Source of the DNA: Roseomonas sp. | Lineage (GTDB): Bacteria; Pseudomonadota; Alphaproteobacteria; Acetobacterales; Acetobacteraceae | Reading direction: 5' to 3' | Assembly (NCBI GenBank): GCA_020249265.1 | Contig: JADCGA010000001.1 | Span: 434,001 to 498,000, forward strand | Length of the DNA stretch: 64,000 bases | Part shown: positions 29,875-38,516 of the stretch, one piece after another | How the letters are laid out: the number at the start of each line of letters is the position of its first letter | How positions within the stretch are numbered: position 1 is the stretch's first letter | Program-made: the position numbers and the translations under genes | Notes under the pieces: model-generated | Seen by the model: the letters and a program-made list of their open reading frames with translations, nothing else | Told to the model about the DNA's origin: nothing | The model's database searches: none

Positions 29875-30783
29875 TCATCGCAGTAACTGCTTGGCGGTCG
29901 GTACTGCCCCCGTCCCCAGCATGTCCGGGATAATTTTGAAGGCATAATCAGGCTCCCGATAATCGCCCGCATTTTGCCGCTTCGGCAGCTTGATCTTTTC
30001 GCGCTTTGGCGCCTCATAGGGAATATGGCTCAGCATATGCCTGATGATGTTCAGCCGCGCGCGTTTCTTATCATCGGACATGGCCACATACCAAGGCGCC
30101 CAGGACGTATCCGTTGCATGAAACATGGCATCGCGTGCGCGTGAATAATCATACCAACGGCTATAGGATTTCAAATCCATGGGCGAGAGTTTCCAAAGCT
30201 TTCGCCCATCCTGAATGCGGCTTTCGAGCCGCCTAGTCTGCTCTTCCGGGCTGACTTCAAGCCAATATTTTAGCAGAATGATACCGGATTCGATGAAGAC
30301 GCGCTCCACCGCGGGCGCCATTTCCAGAAAGCGCTTCACCGCTTCATCCGAGCAGAAGCCCATCACTTTCTCGACACCAGCGCGATTATACCAGGACCGA
30401 TCAAAGATCACTATTTCACCAGCAGCCGGCAAATGCTGGATATAACGCTGAATATATAGCTGTGATTTTTCACGCTCTGTCGGTGCGGGTAGTGCAACGA
30501 CGCGAAAGACGCGCGGGCTGACCCGTTCCGTGATGGCTTTGATTGTGCCACCCTTGCCCGCGCCATCTCGCCCTTCGAACAGGATACAAACTTTCGCGCC
30601 TGTTTTCCTGACCCATTCCTGAAGCTTCACCAATTCTACGTGTAGATCACACAGCGCTTTTTCATAAGCCTTGCGCTTCAGCTTGCCATCCGGCTTGAAG
30701 TGCGTATCTGCGGCGCGCTTTCGCTCTGATGCGTGGTGGTTAGGTGCTGCGCGGCCAGCTAGTGTGGGGTTCTTTTTCGTCAC
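29875..30783 (-). CDS. ppk2: Polyphosphate kinase 2 family protein
   Basis: A 302-residue PPK2. The Walker A is FEGRDGAGKGGTIKAITE and the lid and Walker B region is IVIFDRSWYNRAGVEKVMGF; EVSPEEQTRRLESRIQDGRK and FHATDTSWAPWYVAMSDDKK are also diagnostic. PPK2 makes GTP or ATP from polyphosphate and NDP (or NMP in some classes). GTG at 30783 (VTKKNPTLAG) has an AAGGA ribosome site. An upstream in-frame start at 30882 would overlap the preceding gene. It follows a small conserved gene by 32 nt. Confidence 0.92.
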   Translation of the reverse strand: MTKKNPTLAGRAAPNHHASERKRAADTHFKPDGKLKRKAYEKALCDLHVELVKLQEWVRKTGAKVCILFEGRDGAGKGGTIKAITERVSPRVFRVVALPAPTEREKSQLYIQRYIQHLPAAGEIVIFDRSWYNRAGVEKVMGFCSDEAVKRFLEMAPAVERVFIESGIILLKYWLEVSPEEQTRRLESRIQDGRKLWKLSPMDLKSYSRWYDYSRARDAMFHATDTSWAPWYVAMSDDKKRARLNIIRHMLSHIPYEAPKREKIKLPKRQNAGDYREPDYAFKIIPDMLGTGAVPTAKQLLR

Positions 30784-30815
30784 GGTAGGGCTTCCTTCCA
30801 ACCTGCGATCAGCGC

Positions 30816-31271
30816 CTATTCCTCCTCCGGGTGCTTCCAACTCAGGGACCAACCAACATCGCCTGGCATTCCGCCTGGCCAATCAATGATTTGGACTTTC
30901 AGCTGAAAGCCGCGCGGCGCCAATTCGCGTTCATAAAATTCATAGGCGCGCTTGGGAAAGCCGCTGAGCCTTTCGCGCCAGGCAGGATCATGGCTGGTGA
31001 TGGACCGCCCCTGATCGGGCAGCCATTCGGACGGAAAGCGCATCACCAGCGCTTCCTTTTCGCCTGCATCTACGGCGCGGCGCACCAGGGTCGCGATGCG
31101 TTCCAGCGCATCAGGCGCGACTTCGCGCCCCTCAAAAGCTTCGCGCAGCTTGGCCTGTTCTGCGCGCTTCGCTGCGGCTTCGGCTTGTTCGGCAGCCTCC
31201 TCCGCGCGCTTCTTGCCATTCACATAGTCCCAGATGGCCTGAGCGCTGAAGTTCTGGGGCGTCAATGTCAT
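30816..31271 (-). CDS. Conserved hypothetical protein next to PPK2
   Basis: A 151-residue soluble protein of unknown function. Residues about 18-50 form an alanine/glutamate-rich helix likely to be coiled coil (KRAEEAAEQAEAAAKRAEQA). The C-terminal half is a compact domain (WLPDQGRSITSHDPAWRERL, VQIIDWPGGMPGDVGWSLSW). I do not recognise the family. It is the first gene before ppk2 in the same direction, so cotranscription is likely. Confidence 0.65.
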   Translation of the reverse strand: MTLTPQNFSAQAIWDYVNGKKRAEEAAEQAEAAAKRAEQAKLREAFEGREVAPDALERIATLVRRAVDAGEKEALVMRFPSEWLPDQGRSITSHDPAWRERLSGFPKRAYEFYERELAPRGFQLKVQIIDWPGGMPGDVGWSLSWKHPEEE

Positions 31272-31351
31272 GATCGCAGCCTTCCCTGGAATAGGTCCGG
31301 ATGCGCTTTTGCAATACTGCCGCCCAGTAACCCTTGACTTACATCAAGCCA

Positions 31352-32155
31352 TCAACGTCCTTCGAAATGTGGTGCGCGCTTTTCCAGCATGGCATCCACG
31401 GCTTCACGGTGATCCCGCGTGCCATGCGCCAAAGCCTGATAAGCCGCCGACATTTCCAACAACGTCGAAAGCCGCGTGTGCTGGCTTTCACGCAGCAGGC
31501 GCTTGGTCAGCCGCACCGCTTGCGGCGGATTGGCGGCGATTTTCGTCGCGATGGCGCGCGCCGCATCCAAAAGCGCTTCCGGCGCAACAACCTTGGAAAC
31601 CATGCCGCAGGCGAGGGCTTCCGCCGGGCCGATGGTTTCCCCGGTCAGAGACAATTCCAAAGCCTTCGACATGCCAACCACTTTCGGCAGCAAGTAGGCA
31701 CCGCCATCACCAGGCACGATGCCAACTTTCACAAAGCTTTCCGCAAAAAGCGCCTTTTCGCTGGCCACGCGAATATCGCACATCAACGCCAGATCAAGCC
31801 CCGCGCCAATGGCCGGCCCGTTCACCGCTGCGATGGTGGGGATATCCAATTCATACAGCGCGAGCGGAATCATCTGAATGCCACGACGATAGGATTCGCG
31901 AATCTCCGCCCCCGTACCGCCACCAGTAATGCCGGTTTTATCACGCATGCCCTTAAGGTCACCACCCGCACAAAACGCTGAACCGGCACCGGTCACGATC
32001 ACGCAGCGCACGCTATCATCACGCGACAAGCTGCGGCAGGCGGCTTCCACTTCCTCGCACTCCGCACGCGTTGAAATGGCATTGCGTTTTTCAGGACGAT
32101 TGAGCGTGAGGGTAACGATACCGCCATCACGTTCAGTATTCAGAAATGGGGTCAT
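31352..32155 (-). CDS. Enoyl-CoA hydratase/isomerase family protein
   Basis: A 267-residue crotonase-fold protein. The oxyanion-hole segments are visible (GAGSAFCAGGDLKGM and AAVNGPAIGAGLDLALMCDI), and a Glu/Gly block FVKVGIVPGDGGAYLLP marks the active site. It hydrates or isomerises an enoyl-CoA. It is the last gene of a nine-gene operon and overlaps the stop of the preceding dehydrogenase gene by four bases (ATGA). Confidence 0.92.
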   Translation of the reverse strand: MTPFLNTERDGGIVTLTLNRPEKRNAISTRAECEEVEAACRSLSRDDSVRCVIVTGAGSAFCAGGDLKGMRDKTGITGGGTGAEIRESYRRGIQMIPLALYELDIPTIAAVNGPAIGAGLDLALMCDIRVASEKALFAESFVKVGIVPGDGGAYLLPKVVGMSKALELSLTGETIGPAEALACGMVSKVVAPEALLDAARAIATKIAANPPQAVRLTKRLLRESQHTRLSTLLEMSAAYQALAHGTRDHREAVDAMLEKRAPHFEGR

Positions 32156-33162
32156 GGGGTGATTTCCTCCTCACGTGCGGTGATGAAGGGCCAGAGCGCG
32201 CCAGGCAGTGCTTGCGCTTCCTGCCCGATACGCTTGGCCCAAAAAGCTTCGCTGCCGCCTTCTTCGCGCCAGGACCAAAGCCGGCGCGTGAAATGATGCA
32301 GCTGATGTTCTTCCGTAATGCCCATGGCGGCGAAGACCTGGTGCGCTATGGCGGCACCGCGCGTGGCGGCTTCACCCACCGTGATCTTGGCGCAGCCAAT
32401 CTCAAACACCGCAGCAGCAAGCCCGCGCCGATCCACCGCACGGGCGGCGGCGGCAGCGGCAACCGAAGCGGCGGAAGTTTCCGCGGCGAAAACCGCCAAT
32501 TGCTGCTGCACGGCCTGGAAGCGCCCAATGGGGCGGCCAAATTGCTTGCGCGTATTGGCGTGATCCACCGCCAGCGCCAGCGCCGCCTGCATGGCACCCG
32601 CAATCTGGCCGGCACGCATCAGCGCGGTGCAAAGAAGCGCGGCTTCCGCGCCCCAGCCATTGGGCAGCACCGCCTCGGCCACCGGCGCGCCGATGATGCG
32701 CGCGCGGTCTCGCGCTTCATGTGCGATATTGTCGCCGACTTCCCAAGCAAGCGCAGCCGTCGGGTACAGCGCAATGCGCGCGCCATCCAGCAGTGCGACA
32801 TGGCCGGCATGGCGCCCCCAGGCAATGGCGCCCTTGCCTGCGCCAAAGCTGATCACGCCTTCCGGTGGCGTAATGCCAGCAGCCGAAAGCAGCGCATTGG
32901 CGAAAATGCCTTCGGCCAAGGGCACCGACGCGGCGTGGCGGCCAAGCACTTCCATCAGCGGCGCCACATCACTGAAGCCAAGGCCAACGCCGCCCGCTGC
33001 TTCCGGCACCAGCGCGCCATTCAAGCCAAGCGTCGCCAACGCATCCCAAGTGGCTGCCGGCCAGTTGCCCGCTTCCAGGCTGCGCAAGGTGGAGACATCC
33101 GCCGCATCCGCCAGCGCGCGATCAACCTGTTCGGCGAGTTCCGTTGCGATTTCGCTTGCCAT
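32152..33162 (-). CDS. Acyl-CoA dehydrogenase, short subunit
   Basis: A 336-residue, divergent acyl-CoA dehydrogenase. The FAD-site segment HANTRKQFGRPIGRFQAVQQ near residue 215 and the C-terminal IAHQVFAAMGITEEHQLHHF are recognisable, but the middle beta-domain is short and the usual C-terminal YEGT motif is missing. This fits the smaller chain of an alpha2-beta2 dehydrogenase partnered with the 379-residue protein encoded 1 nt upstream, as known from steroid side-chain enzymes. Substrate is unknown. Confidence 0.85.
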   Translation of the reverse strand: MASEIATELAEQVDRALADAADVSTLRSLEAGNWPAATWDALATLGLNGALVPEAAGGVGLGFSDVAPLMEVLGRHAASVPLAEGIFANALLSAAGITPPEGVISFGAGKGAIAWGRHAGHVALLDGARIALYPTAALAWEVGDNIAHEARDRARIIGAPVAEAVLPNGWGAEAALLCTALMRAGQIAGAMQAALALAVDHANTRKQFGRPIGRFQAVQQQLAVFAAETSAASVAAAAAARAVDRRGLAAAVFEIGCAKITVGEAATRGAAIAHQVFAAMGITEEHQLHHFTRRLWSWREEGGSEAFWAKRIGQEAQALPGALWPFITAREEEITP

Positions 33163-33163
33163 A

Positions 33164-34303
33164 TCAGCGCAGCCCCAATTCGCGTGCGATAATGCCGCGC
33201 ATAATCTCCCGCGTACCGCCGCGCAGAGAGAATGTCGGTACGATCTGCGTCAGATAGGCATGCATGCGGCGCATATCTTCCGGCATGTCTTCGGTGGTGA
33301 TCAGATCACGCACCACATTGGGCAGCGCCTGTTCAAAATCATTGCCCAAATCCTTGACCAATGCCGCTTGCCGTACCGGGTCCTGCCCATCTTCCAACAT
33401 GCCAGCGACCGCCACCGACATATTGCGCAAAGCCCAAAGCCGCGCGACCTGCCGGCCAAGCGCAGGCGCCGCAGCGCTATCCCGCTTCAGCGTTGTCATC
33501 GCTGCTTCCAGCAAAGGATGCGAGGAAAGATACCGATCCGGCCCGCTGCGTTCAAACGCCAATTCGCTCGTGGCCTGCGCCCAGCCAGCGCCTTCCTGCC
33601 CCACCAGCGCATCTTCCGGCAGCATCACATCATCGAAGGTGATTTCGTTAAAACCCTTTTCGCCCACTAGGTCACGAATTGGGCGAATATGCACGCCAGG
33701 CGCGCGCAAATCCACCAGCACTTGCGAAAGCCCGATATGCCGCGCGCCACCTTCTGGCGCGGGCGAGGTACGCACCAGCGCAATCATCCAATCACAAAGA
33801 TGCCCGAAGGTGGTCCAAATCTTGCGCCCATTCAGCTTCCAGCCGCCATCCACCTTTTCAGCTTTGGTACGGAGCGATGCCAGATCACTCCCCGAATCAG
33901 GTTCCGACAAGCCGATGCAAAACGCATATTCGCCGCTGGCGATGCGCGGTAGGAAATGGCGCTTCTGGTCTTCCGTGCCGAGCCTGAGGATCAACGGACC
34001 GGATTGCCGATCCCCGATCCAATGCGCGCCCACCGGCGCCCCGGCGGCGAGCATTTCTTCCAGCACGATATTGCGTTCCAGAAAGCTACGTTCCGCGCCG
34101 CCATATTCACGCGGCCAGCACATGCCAATCCAACCCTTGGCGCCAACCGCGCGGGTGAAATCGCGATCAAACCCCATCCAGGATCGGGCGCGGATTTCCG
34201 GCGTAAAATTTTCCGCGTGTTCCGCGAGAAACGCACGTACTTCAGCACGCAGCGCCGCCGCGCCATCGGGCGCATCACGCAAATCGAAACGAAGACCAGC
34301 CAT
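33164..34303 (-). CDS. Acyl-CoA dehydrogenase, long subunit
   Basis: A 379-residue dehydrogenase. The FAD/substrate block FCIGLSEPDSGSDLASLRTK is present, and NGRKIWTTFGHLCDW follows. The C-terminus reads FSLRGGTREIMRGIIAREL; the MCAD-type catalytic Glu position holds Gly (RGGT). A Glu in LAFERSGPDRYL could act as base, as in isovaleryl-CoA dehydrogenase. It is followed after 1 nt by the short dehydrogenase gene, so the two probably form one enzyme. Confidence 0.9.
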   Translation of the reverse strand: MAGLRFDLRDAPDGAAALRAEVRAFLAEHAENFTPEIRARSWMGFDRDFTRAVGAKGWIGMCWPREYGGAERSFLERNIVLEEMLAAGAPVGAHWIGDRQSGPLILRLGTEDQKRHFLPRIASGEYAFCIGLSEPDSGSDLASLRTKAEKVDGGWKLNGRKIWTTFGHLCDWMIALVRTSPAPEGGARHIGLSQVLVDLRAPGVHIRPIRDLVGEKGFNEITFDDVMLPEDALVGQEGAGWAQATSELAFERSGPDRYLSSHPLLEAAMTTLKRDSAAAPALGRQVARLWALRNMSVAVAGMLEDGQDPVRQAALVKDLGNDFEQALPNVVRDLITTEDMPEDMRRMHAYLTQIVPTFSLRGGTREIMRGIIARELGLR

Positions 34304-34315
34304 GGTGTAGCCTCC

Positions 34316-35539
34316 TCACAAAACGCCGGCGGCGCGCGCCGCGGCGATTTCTTCTGCTGTCATATCCGCAAACTCGCGCAGTACCGCATCCGTATGCTCA
34401 CCAGGTGCGGGGATGCCGTAGCGATAAGTCACAGGCGTCGCGGTAAGATGTAGGGGTGATGCCGGCACTCGTACGTGCCCGCCCGCGTGATGCGGCACTT
34501 CCACAATCAGGCCGCGTGCCTTGGTATGCGGATCGACTTCCACATCAGCCGCGGTATTGATGGGGCCAGAGGTAATCTTGGCATCCTCCAGCACCGCCAA
34601 CCATTCGGCCCGTGGCCTGTGGCGCAGCACATCATGCATCATGCCCAGCAGCAAATCGCGATTGGCGGCGCGGTCTCGTGCGCGGCGGAAGCGCTCATCT
34701 TCCGCCCATTCAGGACGGCCCAGCGCGGCGGCAAGCCTGATAAATTCTCGATCATTCAAAACGCCAATGACGAATTTCGCATCCGAGCCCTGAAACACGC
34801 CATAAGGCACTGCCACCACCGCATCATTGCCGGTGCGCTGCATCAACTTGCCGGCATTCAACCATGAAGTCATCGGCGCCTGCATCAGTGACACCATGGT
34901 CTCATAGAGTGAGACCTCGCAATACTGGCCTTCACCAGTCTGATCGCGATGCCTGAGTGCGGCCAGGATTGAAACCGTTGCGGCAAAGCCCGTGAACATA
35001 TCCGCCACCGGCACACCAACACGCTGCGGGCCGCCGCCTGGCTTGCCATCGGCCTCGCCAGTCACTTCCATCAGCCCGGCCATCGCTTGCGCGACAAAAT
35101 CATAGCCTGAGCGATGCGCGTAAGGGCCATCCTGCCCGAAACCTGTTACCGAACAATAAACCAAGCGCGGATTGATGGCGCGCAAATCCTCATAACCCAA
35201 ACCATAACGCGCCAGCGTGCCGGTGCGGAAATTCTCGATCAGCACATCCGCCTTCGCCACGATGCGCTTCAGGATCGCTGCACCTTCCGCTTGCGTGAAA
35301 TCCAAGCTGAGCGAGCGCTTGTTGCGATTGAGCGAGGTGAAATAGGTACTGTCATCACTCCCCGGCACAAAGGGTGGACCCAAAGCGCGCAAATCATCGC
35401 CATTGCCTTGGCGTTCCAGCTTGACGATCTCCGCCCCCAAATCACCCAGCATTTGCGCGCAAAGCGGGCCGGCTACCACGCGGGTCAGGTCAATCACGCG
35501 AAGCCCGGTCAGCGCGCCGGGTTTTGGGAGTTCTGTCAT
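34316..35539 (-). CDS. Family III CoA-transferase (CaiB/Frc-like)
   Basis: A 407-residue family III CoA-transferase. Landmarks are LRVIDLTRVVAGPLCAQMLG, DLGAEIVKLER, NRNKRSLSLDF, the catalytic-Asp region RSGYDFVAQAMAGLM and GPINTAADVEVDPHTKARG. It moves CoA between carboxylic acids. Together with the CoA ligase just upstream it gives the operon two ways to activate or exchange an acid. Acceptor and donor are not deducible. Confidence 0.9.
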   Translation of the reverse strand: MTELPKPGALTGLRVIDLTRVVAGPLCAQMLGDLGAEIVKLERQGNGDDLRALGPPFVPGSDDSTYFTSLNRNKRSLSLDFTQAEGAAILKRIVAKADVLIENFRTGTLARYGLGYEDLRAINPRLVYCSVTGFGQDGPYAHRSGYDFVAQAMAGLMEVTGEADGKPGGGPQRVGVPVADMFTGFAATVSILAALRHRDQTGEGQYCEVSLYETMVSLMQAPMTSWLNAGKLMQRTGNDAVVAVPYGVFQGSDAKFVIGVLNDREFIRLAAALGRPEWAEDERFRRARDRAANRDLLLGMMHDVLRHRPRAEWLAVLEDAKITSGPINTAADVEVDPHTKARGLIVEVPHHAGGHVRVPASPLHLTATPVTYRYGIPAPGEHTDAVLREFADMTAEEIAAARAAGVL

Positions 35540-35545
35540 GCTGCC

Positions 35546-37156
35546 TCAGCCACCGCGCACCCGGGCGCGCAGTTCGAATTTCTGGATTTTGCCGGTCGCG
35601 GTTTTCGGTAGCGGGCCGAAGGTGATGTGGCGCGGCACCTTGAAGCCGGCCAGATTGGCGCGACAGAAAGCGAGGATGGCATCACGGTTCCCTGCTGCAC
35701 CTGGCTTCAGGGTGATGAAGGCATGCGGCACTTCGCCCCATTTTTCATCCGGATGCGCCACCACTGCCGCTTCCATCACATCCGGGTGGCGATAGAGCGT
35801 TTCTTCCACTTCCAGGCTGCTGATGTTTTCACCGCCGGAGATCACAATATCCTTGGCGCGGTCCTTGACTTCGATATAGCCATCGGGGTGCAGCACGCCC
35901 AAATCGCCGGTGCGGAACCAGCCATCCACGAACACCGCTTCATTGGCCCTGGGGTTGCGTAGATAACCCTTCATTACCGTATTGCCGCGAATGGCAATCT
36001 CACCAATTGTCGCGCCATCGGCGGGCACAGCCGCACCCGTTTCGGTATTGATCACCGTCGCTTCTTCCATCGTCGGCAAAGCCACACCTTGCCGCGCCAT
36101 GAAGGCGGCTTTCTCTGGCAGAGGTAGATCATGCAAGCCCGGCTGCCAGGCGCAAAGCAGTGATGGGCCATAGCATTCCGTCAGGCCATAAAGATGCGTG
36201 ACGTCGAAGCCCAGATTTTCCATCGCCGCGATCACCGGTGAAGGCGGCGCCGCGCCGCCCGTGGCAATCCCCACGTGATGCGCAAAGCGCCGGCGCTGGT
36301 CTTCCGGTGCATGGATCAGCATGGTCAACACCACGGGCGCGGCGCAAAGATGCGTCACACCATGTTCATCAATCAGCGCGAAAATCCGCGCCGGTTCCAC
36401 GCGCCTGAGGCACACATGCGTTCCGCCTTGCAGCGTAACGGCCCAGGTATAAGTCCAGCCATTGCAATGAAACATCGGTAGCGTCCAAAGATAGACGCTT
36501 TGCGCAATCAAGCCGAAGGACAGTGCATTGCCGCAGGCATTGAGGTAAGCCCCGCGATGATGCGCCACCACACCCTTGGGATCGCCTGTGGTACCCGATG
36601 TATAGGAAAGCGAAATCGCAGCCCATTCATCAGCGGGGGGCGCGACCGGAAAGCCAGGATCACCGCCAGCGATGAAATCCTCATAACCCGTCGCGTCAAT
36701 GGCGGCACCGCCAGGGCCTTCGGGATCGTCAATGATAATCACACGCGGCGGGTTCTCCGCGCCTTCCAGCGCGGCATTCACCAACGCGGCAAATTCGCGG
36801 TCCAGCAACAGGATCTTCGCGCCTGAATGGCCCAGAATGAAACGCACCGTCGCCGCATCCAGCCGCGTATTGATCGGGCAAAGCACGGCATGCGCCATGG
36901 GTACGGCGTTATGCGCTTCCAGCATTTCAGGAATATTCGGCAATAGCGCCGCCACCACATCACCTGGCGCTATGCCGGCCTGACGCAACGCCGAGGCCAA
37001 GCGCCGGCTGCGTTCCAGAAACTGCGCATAGGTGATGCGCCGCGCACCATGAATAATCGCGATGCGCTTGCCCCAGACATGCGCCGCGCGCGGCAGAAAG
37101 GAAACCGGCGATAGGGCCACATGATTGGCGGCTGTTTTCGGCAAATCATCCTGCAT
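35546..37156 (-). CDS. Acyl-CoA synthetase (AMP-forming), LvaE-like by context
   Basis: A 536-residue adenylate-forming ligase. The P-loop LSYTSGTTGDPKGVVAHHRG, the YGLTECYGP motif, GWFRTGDLGVLHPDGYIEVK, the hinge DIVISGGENISSLEVE and the lysine motif KTATGKIQKFELR are all intact. It activates a carboxylic acid to its CoA thioester. It follows the DUF6285 gene by 3 nt, the same neighbour set as lvaE in the Pseudomonas levulinate operon; chain length of the substrate is unknown. Confidence 0.9.
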   Translation of the reverse strand: MQDDLPKTAANHVALSPVSFLPRAAHVWGKRIAIIHGARRITYAQFLERSRRLASALRQAGIAPGDVVAALLPNIPEMLEAHNAVPMAHAVLCPINTRLDAATVRFILGHSGAKILLLDREFAALVNAALEGAENPPRVIIIDDPEGPGGAAIDATGYEDFIAGGDPGFPVAPPADEWAAISLSYTSGTTGDPKGVVAHHRGAYLNACGNALSFGLIAQSVYLWTLPMFHCNGWTYTWAVTLQGGTHVCLRRVEPARIFALIDEHGVTHLCAAPVVLTMLIHAPEDQRRRFAHHVGIATGGAAPPSPVIAAMENLGFDVTHLYGLTECYGPSLLCAWQPGLHDLPLPEKAAFMARQGVALPTMEEATVINTETGAAVPADGATIGEIAIRGNTVMKGYLRNPRANEAVFVDGWFRTGDLGVLHPDGYIEVKDRAKDIVISGGENISSLEVEETLYRHPDVMEAAVVAHPDEKWGEVPHAFITLKPGAAGNRDAILAFCRANLAGFKVPRHITFGPLPKTATGKIQKFELRARVRGG

Positions 37157-37159
37157 ATG

Positions 37160-37519
37160 TCAGCCCTTTCCCAAAACCCGAGGCGCGCTAATGGCACAAC
37201 GCAGCCGCGCGGCTTGGCGGAGCACCGCCGCCGCTTCCGCATGATGCGCACTGCCGGGATCAAAAACGCCAGCACGAATCGCGGCAGCGAAGGCAGGGTC
37301 CGGCGCGGCGGCATCGCCCGTCAGGCGCTGCATCGTGGCGCGCATTTCTGCCACCCAGGCATCATTCTGTGCGGCTTCGCGCGCGGCAATCGCCATGGCA
37401 TTGGCGATCATGCGCAGGGTGAAGGCATCCGTGCCGGAAAGCTTGGGCAGAATTTCGGTCAGCAGCGCATCACGCGCGGTTGCCAAAAGGTTCGGGCCTT
37501 CCGGAGCTTCACGCTGCAT
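37160..37519 (-). CDS. DUF6285 small protein, LvaB-like by context
   Basis: A 119-residue helical protein recognised as DUF6285 (LLATARDALLTEILPKLSG, FTLRMIANAMAIAAREAAQN). Members are found beside APH-type kinases. In the Pseudomonas lva operon the small LvaB is needed for LvaA kinase activity, and I infer the same role here. The gene overlaps the kinase stop by 11 bases and precedes the ligase by 3 nt. Confidence 0.75.
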   Translation of the reverse strand: MQREAPEGPNLLATARDALLTEILPKLSGTDAFTLRMIANAMAIAAREAAQNDAWVAEMRATMQRLTGDAAAPDPAFAAAIRAGVFDPGSAHHAEAAAVLRQAARLRCAISAPRVLGKG

Positions 37520-38516
37520 GGGGCACGCCTGTCATATTCAGGACTTCCCATTCAAGCTCCGGCACAATATGGCCCGTCAGCGCTAATTCCAGGCTTGGCT
37601 CCTTGCCGGAAAGGTGGCGTTCTGCCTGATCAATCGCAATCACAGCCCAGCGGATATGCGCGGCCAATTCCCACCAAATGACGCGCACCGCATCCACCGC
37701 GCGCCCCGCTTCCGCCGCATAGCCGGCATAGAAGGCATCCCGCGTGCCAATACCGCCCGCTTCATGCGCGCTGCCAAAGCGCCAGCATTTGGCGCAGAAC
37801 CAGCCAAGGTCAGCATGTGGGTCTCCCCAGGCCGCGAATTCCCAATCCAGTACCGCCGCCACGCCATCATCCGCCAACATCAGATTGCCGGTGCGAAAAT
37901 CATTATGGTTCAGCACGGGCGGCAAAGGCGGCGGGGCTGAGCGTTCCAAATGGCGCAAGCCCCATTCCAAAACCGGGCGCGGCAGCGCTTGGCGGTCCAG
38001 CGCGGCACGCTGCTCCGTAACAAAGGCAAGGCAGGCATCGGTGGGCGGCGTGCCGAGAAAGGCCAAGTCCGCACGCGGCGGCGTGATGCGATGAATACGC
38101 GCCAATTCGCGCCCCAAAGCGGCCACCGCAGCATCACGCCCACCGCAGAGCGTATCGCTTTTCACCACGCGATGCCCGGCGGCAATGCCCTGCACGCGCC
38201 GCATGATGAAGAACGGCGCGCCAAGCACAGCGGTATCCTCGCACACGTGAAGCGGTTCGGGCACCGTCACGCCCTCAGCAAAGGCAGCCCTCAAAAGCGC
38301 GAATTCGGCGGAACGGGGCAGAGAAACCGCCAAGGTCGCCGCATTATCTGTGCGCAGCACCCAGGCTTCATCTCGTCCCGCCAGCACAACATCCAAAGCC
38401 CAATTCTGCTGAATGGCGCCGCCGGAAAGCAAAGACAACGCGCCAAGCGTCAGATCAGCCGCGCCGGTTGCCCCGCGCAGCCAATCGGTCAGTTTTGCGC
38501 GCCGCGCCTCATCCAT
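37509..38516 (-). CDS. APH-fold phosphotransferase, LvaA-like (acyl-CoA hydroxyl kinase)
   Basis: A 335-residue APH-fold kinase of the ACAD10/11 N-domain type. Visible are the nucleotide loop LSGGAIQQNWALDV, the catalytic loop LNHNDFRTGNLML and the Mg site LDWEFAAWGDPHADLGWF. Proteins of this kind phosphorylate the 4-hydroxyl of 4-hydroxyacyl-CoA, after which an ACAD11-like partner removes the phosphate. ATG at 38516 (MDEARRAKL) is chosen; longer frames overlap the upstream dehydrogenase gene extensively. Function is inferred from the gene neighbourhood. Confidence 0.82.
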   Translation of the reverse strand: MDEARRAKLTDWLRGATGAADLTLGALSLLSGGAIQQNWALDVVLAGRDEAWVLRTDNAATLAVSLPRSAEFALLRAAFAEGVTVPEPLHVCEDTAVLGAPFFIMRRVQGIAAGHRVVKSDTLCGGRDAAVAALGRELARIHRITPPRADLAFLGTPPTDACLAFVTEQRAALDRQALPRPVLEWGLRHLERSAPPPLPPVLNHNDFRTGNLMLADDGVAAVLDWEFAAWGDPHADLGWFCAKCWRFGSAHEAGGIGTRDAFYAGYAAEAGRAVDAVRVIWWELAAHIRWAVIAIDQAERHLSGKEPSLELALTGHIVPELEWEVLNMTGVPHAA

